Source: Arenimonas maotaiensis (GTDB lineage: Bacteria > Pseudomonadota > Gammaproteobacteria > Xanthomonadales > Xanthomonadaceae). Taken from it: a stretch of DNA of 64,000 nucleotides. The stretch's first letter is position 1, and each line of letters begins with the position of its first letter. The stretch lies in assembly GCF_014638745.1 (NCBI RefSeq), contig NZ_BMFO01000001.1:186001-250000 (forward strand), read 5' to 3'. The notes under the pieces are model-generated. The model saw only the letters and a program-made list of their open reading frames with translations. It was not told the DNA's origin and did not search any database. Below, piece by piece: positions 54,859 to 64,000 of this stretch. The translations under genes were made by a program, and so were the position numbers.

Positions 54859-55739
54859 GCAACCGCGTCGTCGACGAACTGATCGAACTGCTGACCCTCG
54901 AACGCCTCGAGGAGAACCTGTTCCGCGGCCAAAGCCGCGACATCGGCACCAAATACGTGTTCGGCGGCCAGGTGTTGGGCCAGGCGTTGAGCGCGGCACA
55001 GCAGACGGTGGGCGACGAGCGCGCGGTGCATTCGCTGCACGCCTACTTCCTGCGCGCCGGCGACATCAACGCGCCGATCGTGTTCGACGTCGACCGCGGC
55101 CGCGACGGCCACAGCTTCTCGGTCAGGCGGGTGACCGCGATCCAGCACGGCAAGCCGATCCTGGTGTTCGCGTCCTCGTTCCAGAAGCACGAGGACGGCG
55201 TCAGCCACCAGTTCCACATCCCGGAAGTGCCGCAGCCCGAGGACGTCGAGCCGCCCCAGCCGCCCAGCCCGGAAGTGCTGTCGCATCTGTCGGCCAAGAT
55301 GCAGCGCTGGCTGTCGCGCATGGGGCCGTTCGAGATGCGCCCGGTGTATCCGCGCGACGAACTCAAGCCCAGCAAGCGTCCGCCCTACCAGCAGGTCTGG
55401 TTCCGCCTCAGCGGTCCGATCGGCGACGACGTCAACCTGCACCGCGCCATGCTGGCCTATGCCTCGGATTTCTATCTGCTCGGCACCAGCACCTTCCCGC
55501 ATGGCATCAGTTACTACCAGCCGACCGTGCAGATGGCCTCGCTCGACCACGCGCTGTGGTTCCACCGCCCGTTCCGCATCGACGACTGGCTACTGTATTC
55601 GCTGGACAGCCCCTCGGCCTCCGGCGCGCGCGGCCTGGCGCGCGGCAGCATCTATACCCGCGACGGCGTGCTGGTGGCTTCGGTGGCGCAGGAAGGCCTG
55701 ATCCGCGTATTGCCGCAGGAACCGGAGAACAAGGCATGA
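54855..55739 (+). CDS. tesB: Acyl-CoA thioesterase II
   Basis: Hydrolyses acyl-CoA to free acid and CoA. 294 residues with the double hot-dog fold: FRGQSRDIGTKYVFGGQVLGQAL in the first half, LHAYFLRAGDINAPI, and the second half ending with the catalytic Asp (MASLDHALWFHRPF) and SGARGLARGSIYTRDGVLVASVAQEGLIR. All are TesB signatures. The ATG overlaps the amidase stop as ATGA, and the next gene overlaps likewise, giving a three-gene translational relay. Confidence 0.95.
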   Translation: MSNRVVDELIELLTLERLEENLFRGQSRDIGTKYVFGGQVLGQALSAAQQTVGDERAVHSLHAYFLRAGDINAPIVFDVDRGRDGHSFSVRRVTAIQHGKPILVFASSFQKHEDGVSHQFHIPEVPQPEDVEPPQPPSPEVLSHLSAKMQRWLSRMGPFEMRPVYPRDELKPSKRPPYQQVWFRLSGPIGDDVNLHRAMLAYASDFYLLGTSTFPHGISYYQPTVQMASLDHALWFHRPFRIDDWLLYSLDSPSASGARGLARGSIYTRDGVLVASVAQEGLIRVLPQEPENKA

Positions 55740-56137
55740 GGATGATGTTCAGCTCGGCCCGGCTGGAGAACGTCGAGCAGGTGAAAGCGCTGTTCGACGC
55801 CGCCGGCATCGAATGCCGCATCATCGGCGGCCGCAGTTACAAGACCTACTCGCGCCGCGGCTTCAGCTACAACGAGAAGCAGGCAGTGCTCGACGAGCCG
55901 CAACCGCAGCTGTGGGTGTCGCGCGCCGACGATTACCGCGCCGCGCGCGAGATCCTCAAGCAGCAGGGCCTGCTGGAAGGCAAGTCGGCGGAACCTTCGT
56001 ACCTGCCGGAAAGCTACCGGCAGGCGCCGAAGCGCGCCGCGAAACCGGCCGACCGGCTGAACAAGGCGCGTATGCTGCTGTTGGTGGTGGTGATCGGCCT
56101 GATCGTGATCCAGGGCATCCGCCTGATGGCGGCCTGA
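55736..56137 (+). CDS. DUF2007 protein with C-terminal membrane anchor
   Basis: 133 residues. The N-terminal 75 residues match the DUF2007 (putative signal-transducing) fold: MMFSSARLENVEQVKALFDAAGIECRI, then LWVSRADDYRAAREIL. A basic/Pro-rich linker leads to one C-terminal hydrophobic segment (about 112-130; MLLLVVVIGLIVIQGI). The function of the family is not established; the layout suggests a small cytoplasmic domain tethered to the inner membrane. Overlaps tesB by four bases. Confidence 0.8.
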   Translation: MRMMFSSARLENVEQVKALFDAAGIECRIIGGRSYKTYSRRGFSYNEKQAVLDEPQPQLWVSRADDYRAAREILKQQGLLEGKSAEPSYLPESYRQAPKRAAKPADRLNKARMLLLVVVIGLIVIQGIRLMAA

Positions 56138-56149
56138 GAAAGCGCCGGC

Positions 56150-57568
56150 TCAGCGCCGGCGACGGATCAACAACGCGCCGGCCAAGCCGGCGATCAGCAA
56201 CAAGCCCGCGACCGATACGAACGGACTGGCGTACCAGGGCGCGGCGGCCTCGACGGCCGGTTGCGCGCCGGCGGCCACCGGCGCGGCCGGAACGCCTTTC
56301 TCGATCTGCTGCATGCGCTCGGTCAGCTGCTTGATCTGGCTGTTCTGCAGTTCAATCAGGCGCTTGCTCTCCGTCTGCAGTTTCGCAGCCTCGTCCAGCT
56401 GCTTGCGCAGGTTGGCGATTTCGACCTGGCGCGCGGCGATTTCCTCGGCGCCGGCGGCGTTCTCGGAACGCAGTTCATTGCCTTGGCCGGAACGGCTGGC
56501 ACCGGATTGGCTTCCCGCAGTATTCATGTTCCCCACCGTCGGCACGATTTTCAGCCGTCCTTGATTGATTGCCACCGCGCCCGCCGGTTTGCGTGCCGGG
56601 GCGGAATCCGCGCCGCGGCCGAGCCGGTTGGCTGCATCGAGCACCGGCGCCGGCTGCGCCTGTACCTTGCGCGCCCATTGGCTGTTGAGCAGATTGGCGC
56701 TGTCTTCGGGCAGCAACGCGCGGGTCTGGCGCTCGTCGGGCAGACGCAGCACGCTGCCGCGCTTGAGCCGGTTGGCGTCGCCGCGGATGAAGGCCTCGGG
56801 ATTGGCGCGCTGGATCGCCGCCATCATCTGGTTCAGGCTGATGCGGCTGTCGGCCAATTGGCCGCGCCGTTCGGTGGCGATGGCATACAGGGTTTCGCCG
56901 GCGCGCACTTCGCGTTGGTTGTCGGCCGTGGCCGGAATCGCCGGCACGCGCGGCGGCGCAGACGTCGCCGATTGCGCAGGACGCGGCGCCGGTTTGGCGG
57001 TCGGCTTGACGGGTGCCGACGGCTTTTCCTCAGCAACCGGCGCCGGCTCACGCGACTCCGTTCGGCTTCCGGTCGGGATCGCGGGCGTACGCGGCGCCGG
57101 CGACGGAACCGGGGCCGCCACCACCGGCGCCAACTCCACGGTCGGCGCGTCGATGGTCTGCACCGCGGTTCGGGCGATGAACGGCGGATCGACCAAGGCG
57201 GTGACTTCCTTCACCAACCGGCCGCCGTCGCGCCAGTTGGCATCCAGCAGCAGGTTGAACACCGGCTCGTTGAACGGGCGTTCGGAACTCAATTGCAACA
57301 CGGGCCGGCCGCTGTCGTCGTACACCAGACGGATCTGGATGTCCTGGTACTGGCCGCGCTCGAGGCCCAGGCGGCGGAAGGCGTCGTCGGAGGCCAGACG
57401 AAAGTCCAGGCTGCGCAGGTCGTCGGCGTCGGCGTCATACACGGGCACCGTCGCCAGCAGCGGCTGCCCCAGCCCGGACTGCATCTGCACCTGGCCGAGA
57501 CTCACGGCATACGCCGGCGAGGCGGCCAGTGCCGCGGCCAGTGCCAGTGCGTGGGGGCGGAGCGTCAT
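56150..57568 (-). CDS. fimV: FimV-like protein, short form lacking the TPR domain
   Basis: 472 residues. Signal peptide (LALAAALAASPAYA), then the FimV N-terminal domain (SLGQVQMQSGLGQPLLATVPVYD), a Pro/Ala-rich stretch, one LysM-like peptidoglycan-binding domain (VRAGETLYAIATERRGQ to RLKRGSVLRLPDE, about 235-295), a coiled coil (about 365-430) and one membrane helix, ending with Arg-Arg-Arg-Arg. Pseudomonas FimV is about 900 residues and has a long cytoplasmic TPR part after that helix, which is absent here. asd is directly upstream, as asd-fimV is common in proteobacteria. Confidence 0.85.
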   Translation of the reverse strand: MTLRPHALALAAALAASPAYAVSLGQVQMQSGLGQPLLATVPVYDADADDLRSLDFRLASDDAFRRLGLERGQYQDIQIRLVYDDSGRPVLQLSSERPFNEPVFNLLLDANWRDGGRLVKEVTALVDPPFIARTAVQTIDAPTVELAPVVAAPVPSPAPRTPAIPTGSRTESREPAPVAEEKPSAPVKPTAKPAPRPAQSATSAPPRVPAIPATADNQREVRAGETLYAIATERRGQLADSRISLNQMMAAIQRANPEAFIRGDANRLKRGSVLRLPDERQTRALLPEDSANLLNSQWARKVQAQPAPVLDAANRLGRGADSAPARKPAGAVAINQGRLKIVPTVGNMNTAGSQSGASRSGQGNELRSENAAGAEEIAARQVEIANLRKQLDEAAKLQTESKRLIELQNSQIKQLTERMQQIEKGVPAAPVAAGAQPAVEAAAPWYASPFVSVAGLLLIAGLAGALLIRRRR

Positions 57569-57594
57569 GGGTACGCGGTGTCCTTGTCGTCGAA

Positions 57595-58611
57595 TCAGCG
57601 TTTCGCCGCCAGCAATTCGGCGATCTGCACCGCGTTCAACGCGGCGCCTTTGCGGATATTGTCGGAAACCACCCACAAGTTCAAGCCGTTCGGGCAGGAG
57701 ATGTCCTCGCGGATGCGGCCGACATAGACCGCATCGGTGCCGGAAGCGTGCGTCACCGGTGTCGGATAACCGCCCGGCGCGCGCTCGTCGACCACGGTCA
57801 CGCCCGGCGTCTTCTCCAGCAGCACGCGCGCCTCAGCGGCCGACAGCTTGCGCTCGGTCTCGACGTGCACGGCCTCGGAATGGCCGTAGAACACCGGCAC
57901 GCGCACGGCGGTCGGGTTGACCTGGATGCTGTCGTCGCCGAGGATCTTGCGCGTCTCCCAGACCAGCTTCATCTCCTCCTTGGTGTAGCCGTTGTCGAGG
58001 AACTCGTCGATGTGCGGAATCAGGTTGAACGCGATCTGCACCGGGAAGCGCTGCGGCTCGGGCTCCTTGAAGCCGAGGATGTTGGCGGTCTGCCGGCCGA
58101 GCTCTTCCAGCGCCGAACGGCCGGCGCCGGACACCGACTGGTAAGTGGCGACATTGATGCGGCGGATGCCGGCGGCGCGGTGGATCGGCGCCAGCGCCAC
58201 CAGCATCTGCATGGTCGAGCAGTTGGGGTTGGCCACGATGCCGCGCGGGATCGAATCCAGCGCCTCGGGGTTCACTTCCGAAACCACCAGCGGCACATCG
58301 GCGTCCATGCGGAACGCCGAGCTGTTGTCGATCACGACGGCGCCGGCCGCGGCGAATTTCGGCGCGTATTCCTTCGAGATGCCGCCGCCGGCCGAGAATA
58401 GCGCGAAATCGACGCCGCTCGAATCGAAGGTGGCGAGGTCGCGCACGGTGAGCTTGCCGCCCTTGAACTCGACCTGGTCGCCGGCGGAACGCTCGGACGC
58501 CAGCGGTATCAGGGTACCGACCGGGAAGTCGCGCTCCTCCAGGATGCTGAGCATGGTCTGGCCGACGGCGCCGGTGGCGCCGACGACGGCTACGGTGAAG
58601 GTCTTGCGCAT
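57595..58611 (-). CDS. asd: Aspartate-semialdehyde dehydrogenase
   Basis: Reduces aspartyl phosphate in the lysine/threonine/methionine pathway. About 338 residues. NADP-binding VAVVGATGAVGQTML, LFSAGGGISKEYAP, IDNSSAFRMD, the catalytic Cys in VANPNCSTMQMLV, SVSGAGRSALEEL and the His/Arg part VPVFYGHSEAVHVE. Two ATG codons are possible (58626 and 58611); the second has GAGTGA upstream and fits the family N-terminus. Matches the Gram-positive/Pseudomonas-type Asd rather than the 367-residue E. coli one. Confidence 0.95.
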   Translation of the reverse strand: MRKTFTVAVVGATGAVGQTMLSILEERDFPVGTLIPLASERSAGDQVEFKGGKLTVRDLATFDSSGVDFALFSAGGGISKEYAPKFAAAGAVVIDNSSAFRMDADVPLVVSEVNPEALDSIPRGIVANPNCSTMQMLVALAPIHRAAGIRRINVATYQSVSGAGRSALEELGRQTANILGFKEPEPQRFPVQIAFNLIPHIDEFLDNGYTKEEMKLVWETRKILGDDSIQVNPTAVRVPVFYGHSEAVHVETERKLSAAEARVLLEKTPGVTVVDERAPGGYPTPVTHASGTDAVYVGRIREDISCPNGLNLWVVSDNIRKGAALNAVQIAELLAAKR

Positions 58612-58635
58612 GGTTTCGTCACTCATTCGGGAATT

Positions 58636-59745
58636 TCAGTTGCGGCCGGCGGGCACGCGCGGCGTCTGCGCCGGCACGTCGCCGCATTGCGCGCGGTGGC
58701 GCAGCGCCAGGTCCATCAGGGTCAGCGCCATCATCGCCTCGCAGATCGGCGGCGCGCGCAGGCCGACGCAGGGATCGTGGCGGCCGGTGGTGACCACCTC
58801 GACCGCCTTGCCGTCGGCGTCCAGCGACTCGCCGGGCAGGCGCAGGCTGGAGGTCGGCTTGAACGCGACCTGGCAGGTGATGTCCTGGCCGCTGCTGATG
58901 CCGCCGAGGATGCCGCCGGCGTGGTTGCTGTGGAAGCCGTCGGCGCCGATCAGGTCGCGGTGCCGGCTACCGGGCTGTTCCACCGCGGCGAACCCGGCGC
59001 CGAACTCGACGCCCTTGACCGCATTGATCGACAGCATGGCGGCGCCCAATTCGGCGTCCAGCTTGCCGTAGATCGGCTGGCCCCAGCCCACCGGCACGCC
59101 GGTGGCCACGGTCAGCACACGCGCGCCGAGCGAATCGCCGGACTTGCGGGTGGCGTCGAGCAGCGCTTCCAGTTCCGGCACCTGCGCCGCATCCGGCCAG
59201 AAGAACGGATTGGCTTCGACCACCGACCAGTCGATGACGGCCGGCATCTCGGCGCGCAACGTGCCGACCTGGTTGACGCAGGCATGCACGGCGATGCCGT
59301 ATTTCCCTGCCAGCCACTTCTTGGCGATGACGCCGGCAGCCACGCGCATCGTGGTCTCGCGCGCCGACGAGCGGCCGCCGCCGCGCGGATCGCGGATGCC
59401 GTACTTGTGGTGGTAGGTGTAATCGGCGTGGCCCGGGCGGAACTGCGCGGCGATGGCGTCGTAGTCCTTGGAGCGGGCGTCGGTGTTGCGGATCAGCAAG
59501 GCGATCGGGGTGCCGGTGGTGAGGCCCTGGTACACGCCGGACAGAATCTCGACCGCATCCTCTTCCCGGCGCTGCGAGGTGTGCCGGCTCTTGCCGGTCG
59601 CGCGTCGGGCCAGGTCGGCGGCGAACTCGGATGCGTCGATGGCCAAACCGGGCGGGCAACCGTCGATCACGCAGCCGATGGCCGGGCCGTGGCTCTCGCC
59701 GAAGGTGGTGACCGTGAACAGTTTTCCGAAACGGTTATCCGACAC
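58636..59745 (-). CDS. aroC: Chorismate synthase
   Basis: FMN-dependent last step of the shikimate pathway. 369 residues. Signatures: [78 protein letters not shown], and the C-terminal [17 protein letters not shown] and [17 protein letters not shown]. All FMN- and substrate-binding residues appear present. Eight bases lie between the prmB stop and its ATG, and asd follows after 24 bases, so the three probably form one unit. Confidence 0.97.
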   Translation of the reverse strand: MSDNRFGKLFTVTTFGESHGPAIGCVIDGCPPGLAIDASEFAADLARRATGKSRHTSQRREEDAVEILSGVYQGLTTGTPIALLIRNTDARSKDYDAIAAQFRPGHADYTYHHKYGIRDPRGGGRSSARETTMRVAAGVIAKKWLAGKYGIAVHACVNQVGTLRAEMPAVIDWSVVEANPFFWPDAAQVPELEALLDATRKSGDSLGARVLTVATGVPVGWGQPIYGKLDAELGAAMLSINAVKGVEFGAGFAAVEQPGSRHRDLIGADGFHSNHAGGILGGISSGQDITCQVAFKPTSSLRLPGESLDADGKAVEVVTTGRHDPCVGLRAPPICEAMMALTLMDLALRHRAQCGDVPAQTPRVPAGRN

Positions 59746-59753
59746 GGGTTTCC

Positions 59754-60668
59754 TCAGCGCGCATCCGCGAGTGCTTTGATGCGTCCATGATGGGCGAGGA
59801 TGTCGTTGCGGTCAATCGCGAAGATGCCCATCTGGCCGACCTTGAACTCGATCCACAGGAACGGCACTTCCGGCAGCAACGCCGCCAGATGGCGCTCGCT
59901 CTCGCCCACTTCGCAGATCAGCAGACCGTGCTCGCTCAGGTGCGCCGGGGCGTCGCGCAGGATCTTCAGCGCGAAGTCCAGACCGTCGTCGCCGGCGCGC
60001 AGGCCGAGGTCCGGCTCGTAGGCATATTCCTTCGGCAAGGCGTCGGTCTCGTCGTTGGTGACGTACGGCGGATTGGTCACGATCAGGTCGTAGACCTTGC
60101 CCTGCAGGCCGGCGAACAGGTCGCTCTTGATCAAGCTGCAGTTATCGGCGTACAGACGCGCTTTGTTCTCGGCGGCCAACGCCAACGCGTCGTCGGAGAT
60201 ATCGACGCCGTCGACCTGCCAGTCCGGATTGTAATGCGCCATGGCGATGGCGATGCAGCCCGAACCGGTGCACAGGTCGAGCGCGGATACGACCGGACGG
60301 CCGCCCAACCAGGGTTCAAAACCGGATTCGATCAACTCGGCGATCGGCGAACGCGGCACCAGGGCGCGCGTATCGGACTTGAAGCTCAGGCCGGCGAACC
60401 AGGCCTCGCCGGTCAGGTAGCAGGCCGGGATGCGCTCGTCGATGCGGCGGCGGAACAGATTCAGCACAGCGTCCTTTTCCGCGGCGGTCAGCTTGGCCTG
60501 GCCATAGGCCGGACCGATATCGTGCGGCAGATGCAGGGCGTGCAGCACCAGCTGGGTCGATTCGTCCAAGGCATTGTCGAAACTATGGCCGAAGGTCAAC
60601 CCGGCTTCGCCGAAGCGGCTGGCGCCATAACGGATGAAATCGATGAGGGTGGACAATTCGGCGGTCAT
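59754..60668 (-). CDS. prmB: Ribosomal protein uL3 glutamine methyltransferase PrmB
   Basis: Methylates a Gln of ribosomal protein L3. 304 residues: helical N-terminal domain ([31 protein letters not shown], a PrmB hallmark) and class I methyltransferase with [17 protein letters not shown] and the catalytic NPPY ([10 protein letters not shown]). The N-terminus and length separate it from the PrmC/HemK paralogue. The start is ATG at 60668. Promoter: TATAAT on this strand at 60702-60697, about 29 bases upstream. First gene of prmB-aroC-asd. Confidence 0.94.
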   Translation of the reverse strand: MTAELSTLIDFIRYGASRFGEAGLTFGHSFDNALDESTQLVLHALHLPHDIGPAYGQAKLTAAEKDAVLNLFRRRIDERIPACYLTGEAWFAGLSFKSDTRALVPRSPIAELIESGFEPWLGGRPVVSALDLCTGSGCIAIAMAHYNPDWQVDGVDISDDALALAAENKARLYADNCSLIKSDLFAGLQGKVYDLIVTNPPYVTNDETDALPKEYAYEPDLGLRAGDDGLDFALKILRDAPAHLSEHGLLICEVGESERHLAALLPEVPFLWIEFKVGQMGIFAIDRNDILAHHGRIKALADAR

Positions 60669-60696
60669 GGCGGTTCCGGCAGGTGCGTGGACGCCT

Positions 60697-60721
60697 ATTA
60701 TACGGCCGCAAAGGCTATAAT
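60697..60721. promoter_or_regulatory. Back-to-back -10 boxes for prmB and the SCO1 gene
   Basis: Minus strand: TATAAT at 60702-60697 for prmB, about 29 bases before its ATG. Plus strand: TATAAT at 60716-60721 for the SCO1 gene, 29 bases before its ATG. Both hexamers are perfect. The -35 regions must overlap the opposite promoter and show no clear match. Confidence 0.5.
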
Positions 60722-60750
60722 TCCCCTTGAATTCCCGCCACTTGCCGCCG

Positions 60751-61386
60751 ATGAACCGCAAAATCACCACCATCCTGATCGTCGCCTTGGCCACCGGCCT
60801 CGGCTTGGCCCTATCCAGCCGCCTGTTCCCGCCCAGTCTGCCCGGCAACGCCGCACCGGCCCTGCCGGCGCTGGAAGTGAGCAAGGTCATCGACACGCCG
60901 CGCGCCTTGGCTCCGTTCACCCTGCAAAGCGCCGACGGCGCGCTGACCGCTGAGAGTCTGAAAGGCCACTGGACCGTGGTGTTCGTCGGCTTCACGCATT
61001 GCCCGGACGTCTGCCCGACCACGCTGACCGATTTGGCCAAAGCGCAGAAGATCTGGGCCGAAGCGAAACTGCCGAACGCGCCGCGCCTGCTGTTCGTGTC
61101 CATCGACCCCGAGCGCGACACCCCGGCCGGCATCGCCGAGTACGCGGCCTATTTCCACCCCGATACGCTGACCGCCACCGCCGCCGAGCCGCAGCTGGGC
61201 GCGTTCACCCGCGACCTCGGCCTGGTGTACATGAAAGTGCCGCAAGGCGACAGCTACACCATGGACCATTCCGCGACTCTGGTGCTGCTCAACCCGAAGG
61301 CCGAATTCGCCGGCCTGATCCGCCCGCCGCTGAAGCCGGACGCCATCGCGCGCGACCTGCTGGCGCTGACCAAGGCCACGCCATGA
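60751..61386 (+). CDS. SCO1/SenC family copper chaperone
   Basis: Membrane-anchored thioredoxin-fold protein that helps assemble the CuA centre of cytochrome c oxidase, or acts in copper/redox handling. 211 residues: an uncleaved or cleaved N-terminal hydrophobic segment (about 5-24), then copper ligands Cys84 and Cys88 in [12 protein letters not shown] and His173 in [23 protein letters not shown] is also conserved. No cytochrome oxidase gene is nearby. The ATG overlaps nothing upstream; psd overlaps its stop as ATGA. Confidence 0.92.
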   Translation: MNRKITTILIVALATGLGLALSSRLFPPSLPGNAAPALPALEVSKVIDTPRALAPFTLQSADGALTAESLKGHWTVVFVGFTHCPDVCPTTLTDLAKAQKIWAEAKLPNAPRLLFVSIDPERDTPAGIAEYAAYFHPDTLTATAAEPQLGAFTRDLGLVYMKVPQGDSYTMDHSATLVLLNPKAEFAGLIRPPLKPDAIARDLLALTKATP

Positions 61387-62222
61387 AACCGAGTTCGCTC
61401 GCGCAATACCTGCTGCCGCACCGCCTGCTGTCGTCGCTGGCCTACCGGCTGGCGCATTCGACCACGCCATGGATCAAGCGCCGCTTCATCCACACCATCC
61501 TGGCGAACTTCGACGTCAACCTGGCCGAAGCCGCCAATCCGGATCCGGACAGCTACCCGAGCTTCAACGCGTTCTTCACCCGTGCGCTGAAACCCGGCGC
61601 GCGCGTGGCCGATCCGGACCCGCGCACGCTGCTGCTGCCGGCCGACGGCAAGGTCAGCCAATGCGGCAAGATCGAGGACGGCCGCATCTTCCAGGCCAAG
61701 GGCCACCACTTCACCGCCGCCGAACTGCTGGGCGACGCCGGCATGGCCGAAGCCTACCGCCACGGCGAGTTCATGAACATCTACCTGTCGCCGCGCGACT
61801 ACCACCGTGTGCACATGCCCTGGACCGGCACCCTGGTGGAAACCCTGCACGTGCCGGGCCGGCTGTTCAGCGTCTCGCCCGGCACCGTGGCCGACGTGCC
61901 GCGCCTGTTCGCCCGCAACGAGCGTCTGGTCTGCCACTTCGACACCGACTTCGGGCCGATGTGCGCGGTGATGGTCGGCGCCATGCTGGTCTCGGGCGTG
62001 GAGACGGTGTGGAACGGCGTCAACATCCCCGAATACGCCGACCGCCCAAAACGCATCGACTTCCGCGGCCGGAACATCCGCCTGGAACGCTTCGCGGAAA
62101 TGGCGCGCTTCAACTACGGCTCGACCGTGATCCTGCTGTTCCCGGAAGGCAAGATCGAACTGGATGCGTTCGCGCATCAGCAGCCGACCGTGCTCGGCCG
62201 GCGCATGGGCCGCGTGCGTTAA
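61383..62222 (+). CDS. psd: Phosphatidylserine decarboxylase proenzyme
   Basis: Makes phosphatidylethanolamine. 279 residues. It cleaves itself at the Gly-Ser-Thr motif ([14 protein letters not shown]; Ser247 becomes the pyruvoyl group). Other signatures: [52 protein letters not shown] and [14 protein letters not shown]. The length and the lack of a C-terminal extension fit the bacterial type I enzyme. Translationally coupled to the SCO1 gene. Confidence 0.96.
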   Translation: MKPSSLAQYLLPHRLLSSLAYRLAHSTTPWIKRRFIHTILANFDVNLAEAANPDPDSYPSFNAFFTRALKPGARVADPDPRTLLLPADGKVSQCGKIEDGRIFQAKGHHFTAAELLGDAGMAEAYRHGEFMNIYLSPRDYHRVHMPWTGTLVETLHVPGRLFSVSPGTVADVPRLFARNERLVCHFDTDFGPMCAVMVGAMLVSGVETVWNGVNIPEYADRPKRIDFRGRNIRLERFAEMARFNYGSTVILLFPEGKIELDAFAHQQPTVLGRRMGRVR

Positions 62223-62240
62223 CGCAAGGCGCCGGTCCGA

Positions 62241-64000
62241 TCAGGATGGCGGCGGCGCGCCGGCTTTCTCCGTCTCGCCGCATTCCTCCACTTTGTCGTC
62301 CAGATCCATGCGATAACGCGTACCGGCGATTTCCAGTTCCCGTAATACCGGCGGCACCACGGCAAAACGGCCGGCCCGCAACGCCTCGCGCGTGCCCGGG
62401 CAATTGAACGGCAACAGCAGATTGCCGATCCGGTGCCACCCCTGCGGCCCGCGCTTGAGCACGCCGAGCGAACCGGAGCCGAGCTGCAGCGCCACCTCCT
62501 GCGTGCCATCGGCGTCAAGGTCGATCAGGTAGGCGTCGCAGGTCTTGCCGCTGTCGCGCAGGCATTCGGGATATTGCCAGGATTCGTCTTTCATCGCCGC
62601 CGGCCAGTCCTGGGCCAGGAAATCGGCAGGCAGCGCCGCGCCGTTCGGCCACACGCGGATGTTGGTGGCCAACAATTCCCGACTCATCTTCGCCGGCTGC
62701 GCGTTCCATTCGGTCTGTTTGGCCAAGGCCGCCGCGGCCTTCAGCCGGACGGTGGCGGCATCGGCCAGCGTGTTGTCCGATTGCAGATCGCGCAGGGCGT
62801 CCTGACCGAAGCGTTGGCCGCTGAAGCGCAGGTAGTCGTAATCGAAGGCGGCGGCGGTGATGTTGCCGGCACGCAGATGCGCGACCTGGCTGTTGACCGA
62901 AATGCGTGCCGGATCGAGCGCCGGCGAGAAAATCGCCAGTAACAGGAACAGCAGCATGAAGGCCGTGAAGATGTTGACAGGCGCGATCCGTGACAGCCAT
63001 TGCGGGCTACGCAGCGCGGCCCAGAAATAACCCGCTCCGCAGCCCAAGGCCACCACCAGACAGAACGCGGCGACCAGGCGGTCGACGGTCCAGCCGTACT
63101 GTCCGACCCGCAGACTGAGTGCATAGGCGGCAATCAGGGCCAGAGGCAGAATCAACAGGACCGCAATTTTCGCACCGAAGCGAATCGGCAGCGCGACTTC
63201 CGAACTGACACTGCCATCCTGGAACGCGGCATTAATTAATACCGCGAGAACTGCCGATGCAGCCAACAGCAATGCCGTCGCGGCTTTGGTGGCCCACAGC
63301 GGCTCCAGGCCGGTGAACGGCAATGCCAGCAGGAATCCACCGATTAGCAGCACGGCCACCGGTAGAATCCAGGACAGCAAAACCAAAACCAGACTGCGAA
63401 CGCCATGCACGATGGCCGGCCGCACGTCGGTGATGTGCAGGGCATAGGCGAAGGCGAAGGTGGTGACCGGAATCGCGAACCACGGCTCGTCCAGCATATC
63501 GCGCAGGAAATCGAGCGTGATCAGGTGGAACAGCGCCGCGCCGAGCACGAGCACCAGCCAGGACAGGCCGGTGAACGCGGCCGCGAACGCGACCTGGATC
63601 AGCAGTTTCCAGGAAGACTCGAAATAGCTGCGATAGGATGCGATGCGGCGGCCGTCCAGCGCGGCGGCGGTGACCATCGAATGCGCGATGAAGAAGCCGG
63701 CCAAGGCATGCACCCACAACTCGGGCGACGGATAGCGGGCGCCGCCGGGGGTGACACCGTAACGCCAATCCGGCGCGCCGAGGCTGCGCCAGATGTCGTA
63801 AAAGCCGAGCAGGGCCAGCACCAGCGCCGCCGGAAGCAACCAGCGCAGCAGGCTACGGCCTGGAATGTGCCCGAGCCCGGAAATCGCCAGACCCGGCGCG
63901 ATGGCGGCGACCAGCAGCAGCGCCGCGAAGAGACCGGAGTTGCCGGCGTTCCAGATGCCGTTCTCGGCGGCCTGGTAGATCAGGTACAGCGCCAAGCCCT
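62241..64000 (-). CDS. DUF4153-like multi-pass membrane protein (cut by right edge)
   Basis: At least 586 residues are visible; the frame runs off the right edge, so the N-terminus is missing. The first 380 or so visible residues hold about ten hydrophobic segments, with the pattern of the DUF4153 family (DYWR-like WRYGVTPGGARYPSPELWVHAL, SWLVLVLGAALFHLI). The C-terminal 200 residues are soluble, with several Cys (YPECLRDSGKTCDAYL, EECGETEK). The soluble tail looks like an add-on whose role I cannot name. Convergent with psd, 18 bases between stops. Confidence 0.75.
   Translation of the reverse strand, partial: GLALYLIYQAAENGIWNAGNSGLFAALLLVAAIAPGLAISGLGHIPGRSLLRWLLPAALVLALLGFYDIWRSLGAPDWRYGVTPGGARYPSPELWVHALAGFFIAHSMVTAAALDGRRIASYRSYFESSWKLLIQVAFAAAFTGLSWLVLVLGAALFHLITLDFLRDMLDEPWFAIPVTTFAFAYALHITDVRPAIVHGVRSLVLVLLSWILPVAVLLIGGFLLALPFTGLEPLWATKAATALLLAASAVLAVLINAAFQDGSVSSEVALPIRFGAKIAVLLILPLALIAAYALSLRVGQYGWTVDRLVAAFCLVVALGCGAGYFWAALRSPQWLSRIAPVNIFTAFMLLFLLLAIFSPALDPARISVNSQVAHLRAGNITAAAFDYDYLRFSGQRFGQDALRDLQSDNTLADAATVRLKAAAALAKQTEWNAQPAKMSRELLATNIRVWPNGAALPADFLAQDWPAAMKDESWQYPECLRDSGKTCDAYLIDLDADGTQEVALQLGSGSLGVLKRGPQGWHRIGNLLLPFNCPGTREALRAGRFAVVPPVLRELEIAGTRYRMDLDDKVEECGETEKAGAPPPS

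Noticed and set aside
56138-56160. Terminator between the DUF2007 gene and fimV
   Set aside because: There is a GCCGGC-TCAGC-GCCGGC inverted repeat, but it is short, overlaps the fimV stop and has no T-run.

Overview
The window is high-GC, gene-dense chromosomal DNA of a Gram-negative bacterium. The gene content and order (rpoE-rseA-rseB-degP-lepA-lepB-DUF4845-rnc-era; dapA-bamC; phoB-phoR-ppk-ppx; ampD-tesB beside fimV) point to a betaproteobacterium. A Neisseriales relative (Chromobacteriaceae/Chitinibacteraceae-like) is my best guess; this is inference from gene order and protein character, not a search. Almost everything is core housekeeping. There is no rRNA, tRNA, integrase, transposase or CRISPR array that I can see, and no gene-free stretch over 300 bases; the longest gap (256 bases, 12157-12412) is filled by repeats.
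Layout. 1-7887 (minus strand): one envelope-stress and translation block, reading rpoE, rseA, rseB, degP, lepA, lepB, DUF4845, rnc and era (cut by the left edge). 8024-13753: a fatty-acid oxidation multienzyme, lytic transglycosylase MltD, GreB, a tandem-repeat and hairpin cluster, and RimO. 13812-15356: a HIT-family gene whose 3' end runs into a 1.2 kb AT-rich island with a small exported protein and an HNH nuclease. 15416-26497: dcd-apbC, metG-rsxB, then the minus-strand run tsaE, amiC, mutL, DUF1684 lipoprotein and TraB/GumN lipoprotein, with queG divergent from tsaE. 26487-31538: pgi, then pcnB-folK-panB-panC. 31625-38118: ferredoxin, dapA-bamC, gcvR, phoH, thiD, NAD-type isocitrate dehydrogenase, glutaredoxin plus an AhpD-like protein. 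38195-46368: bepA, phoB-phoR-ppk-ppx-rlmJ. 46395-64000: mfd plus a histidine phosphatase, a PotF-like lipoprotein, rlmKL plus hydrolase, ampD-tesB-DUF2007, fimV-asd-aroC-prmB, sco1-psd and a membrane protein cut by the right edge.
Themes. Envelope homeostasis is prominent: the sigma-E operon, DegP with a lipobox-like N-terminus, BamC, BepA, MltD, AmiC, AmpD and FimV. Candidate sigma-E promoters lie before rpoE and bepA, and a good Pho box lies before the phoB-ppk cluster. Several genes (metG, queG, mfd, probably tsaE and ampD) have a -10 hexamer so close to the ATG, with no Shine-Dalgarno, that leaderless mRNAs are likely.
The two accessory-looking regions are the AT-rich HNH island (about 14190-15356) and the repeat cluster at 12168-12390. 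I found no convincing complete undescribed system; these two are the places to look.
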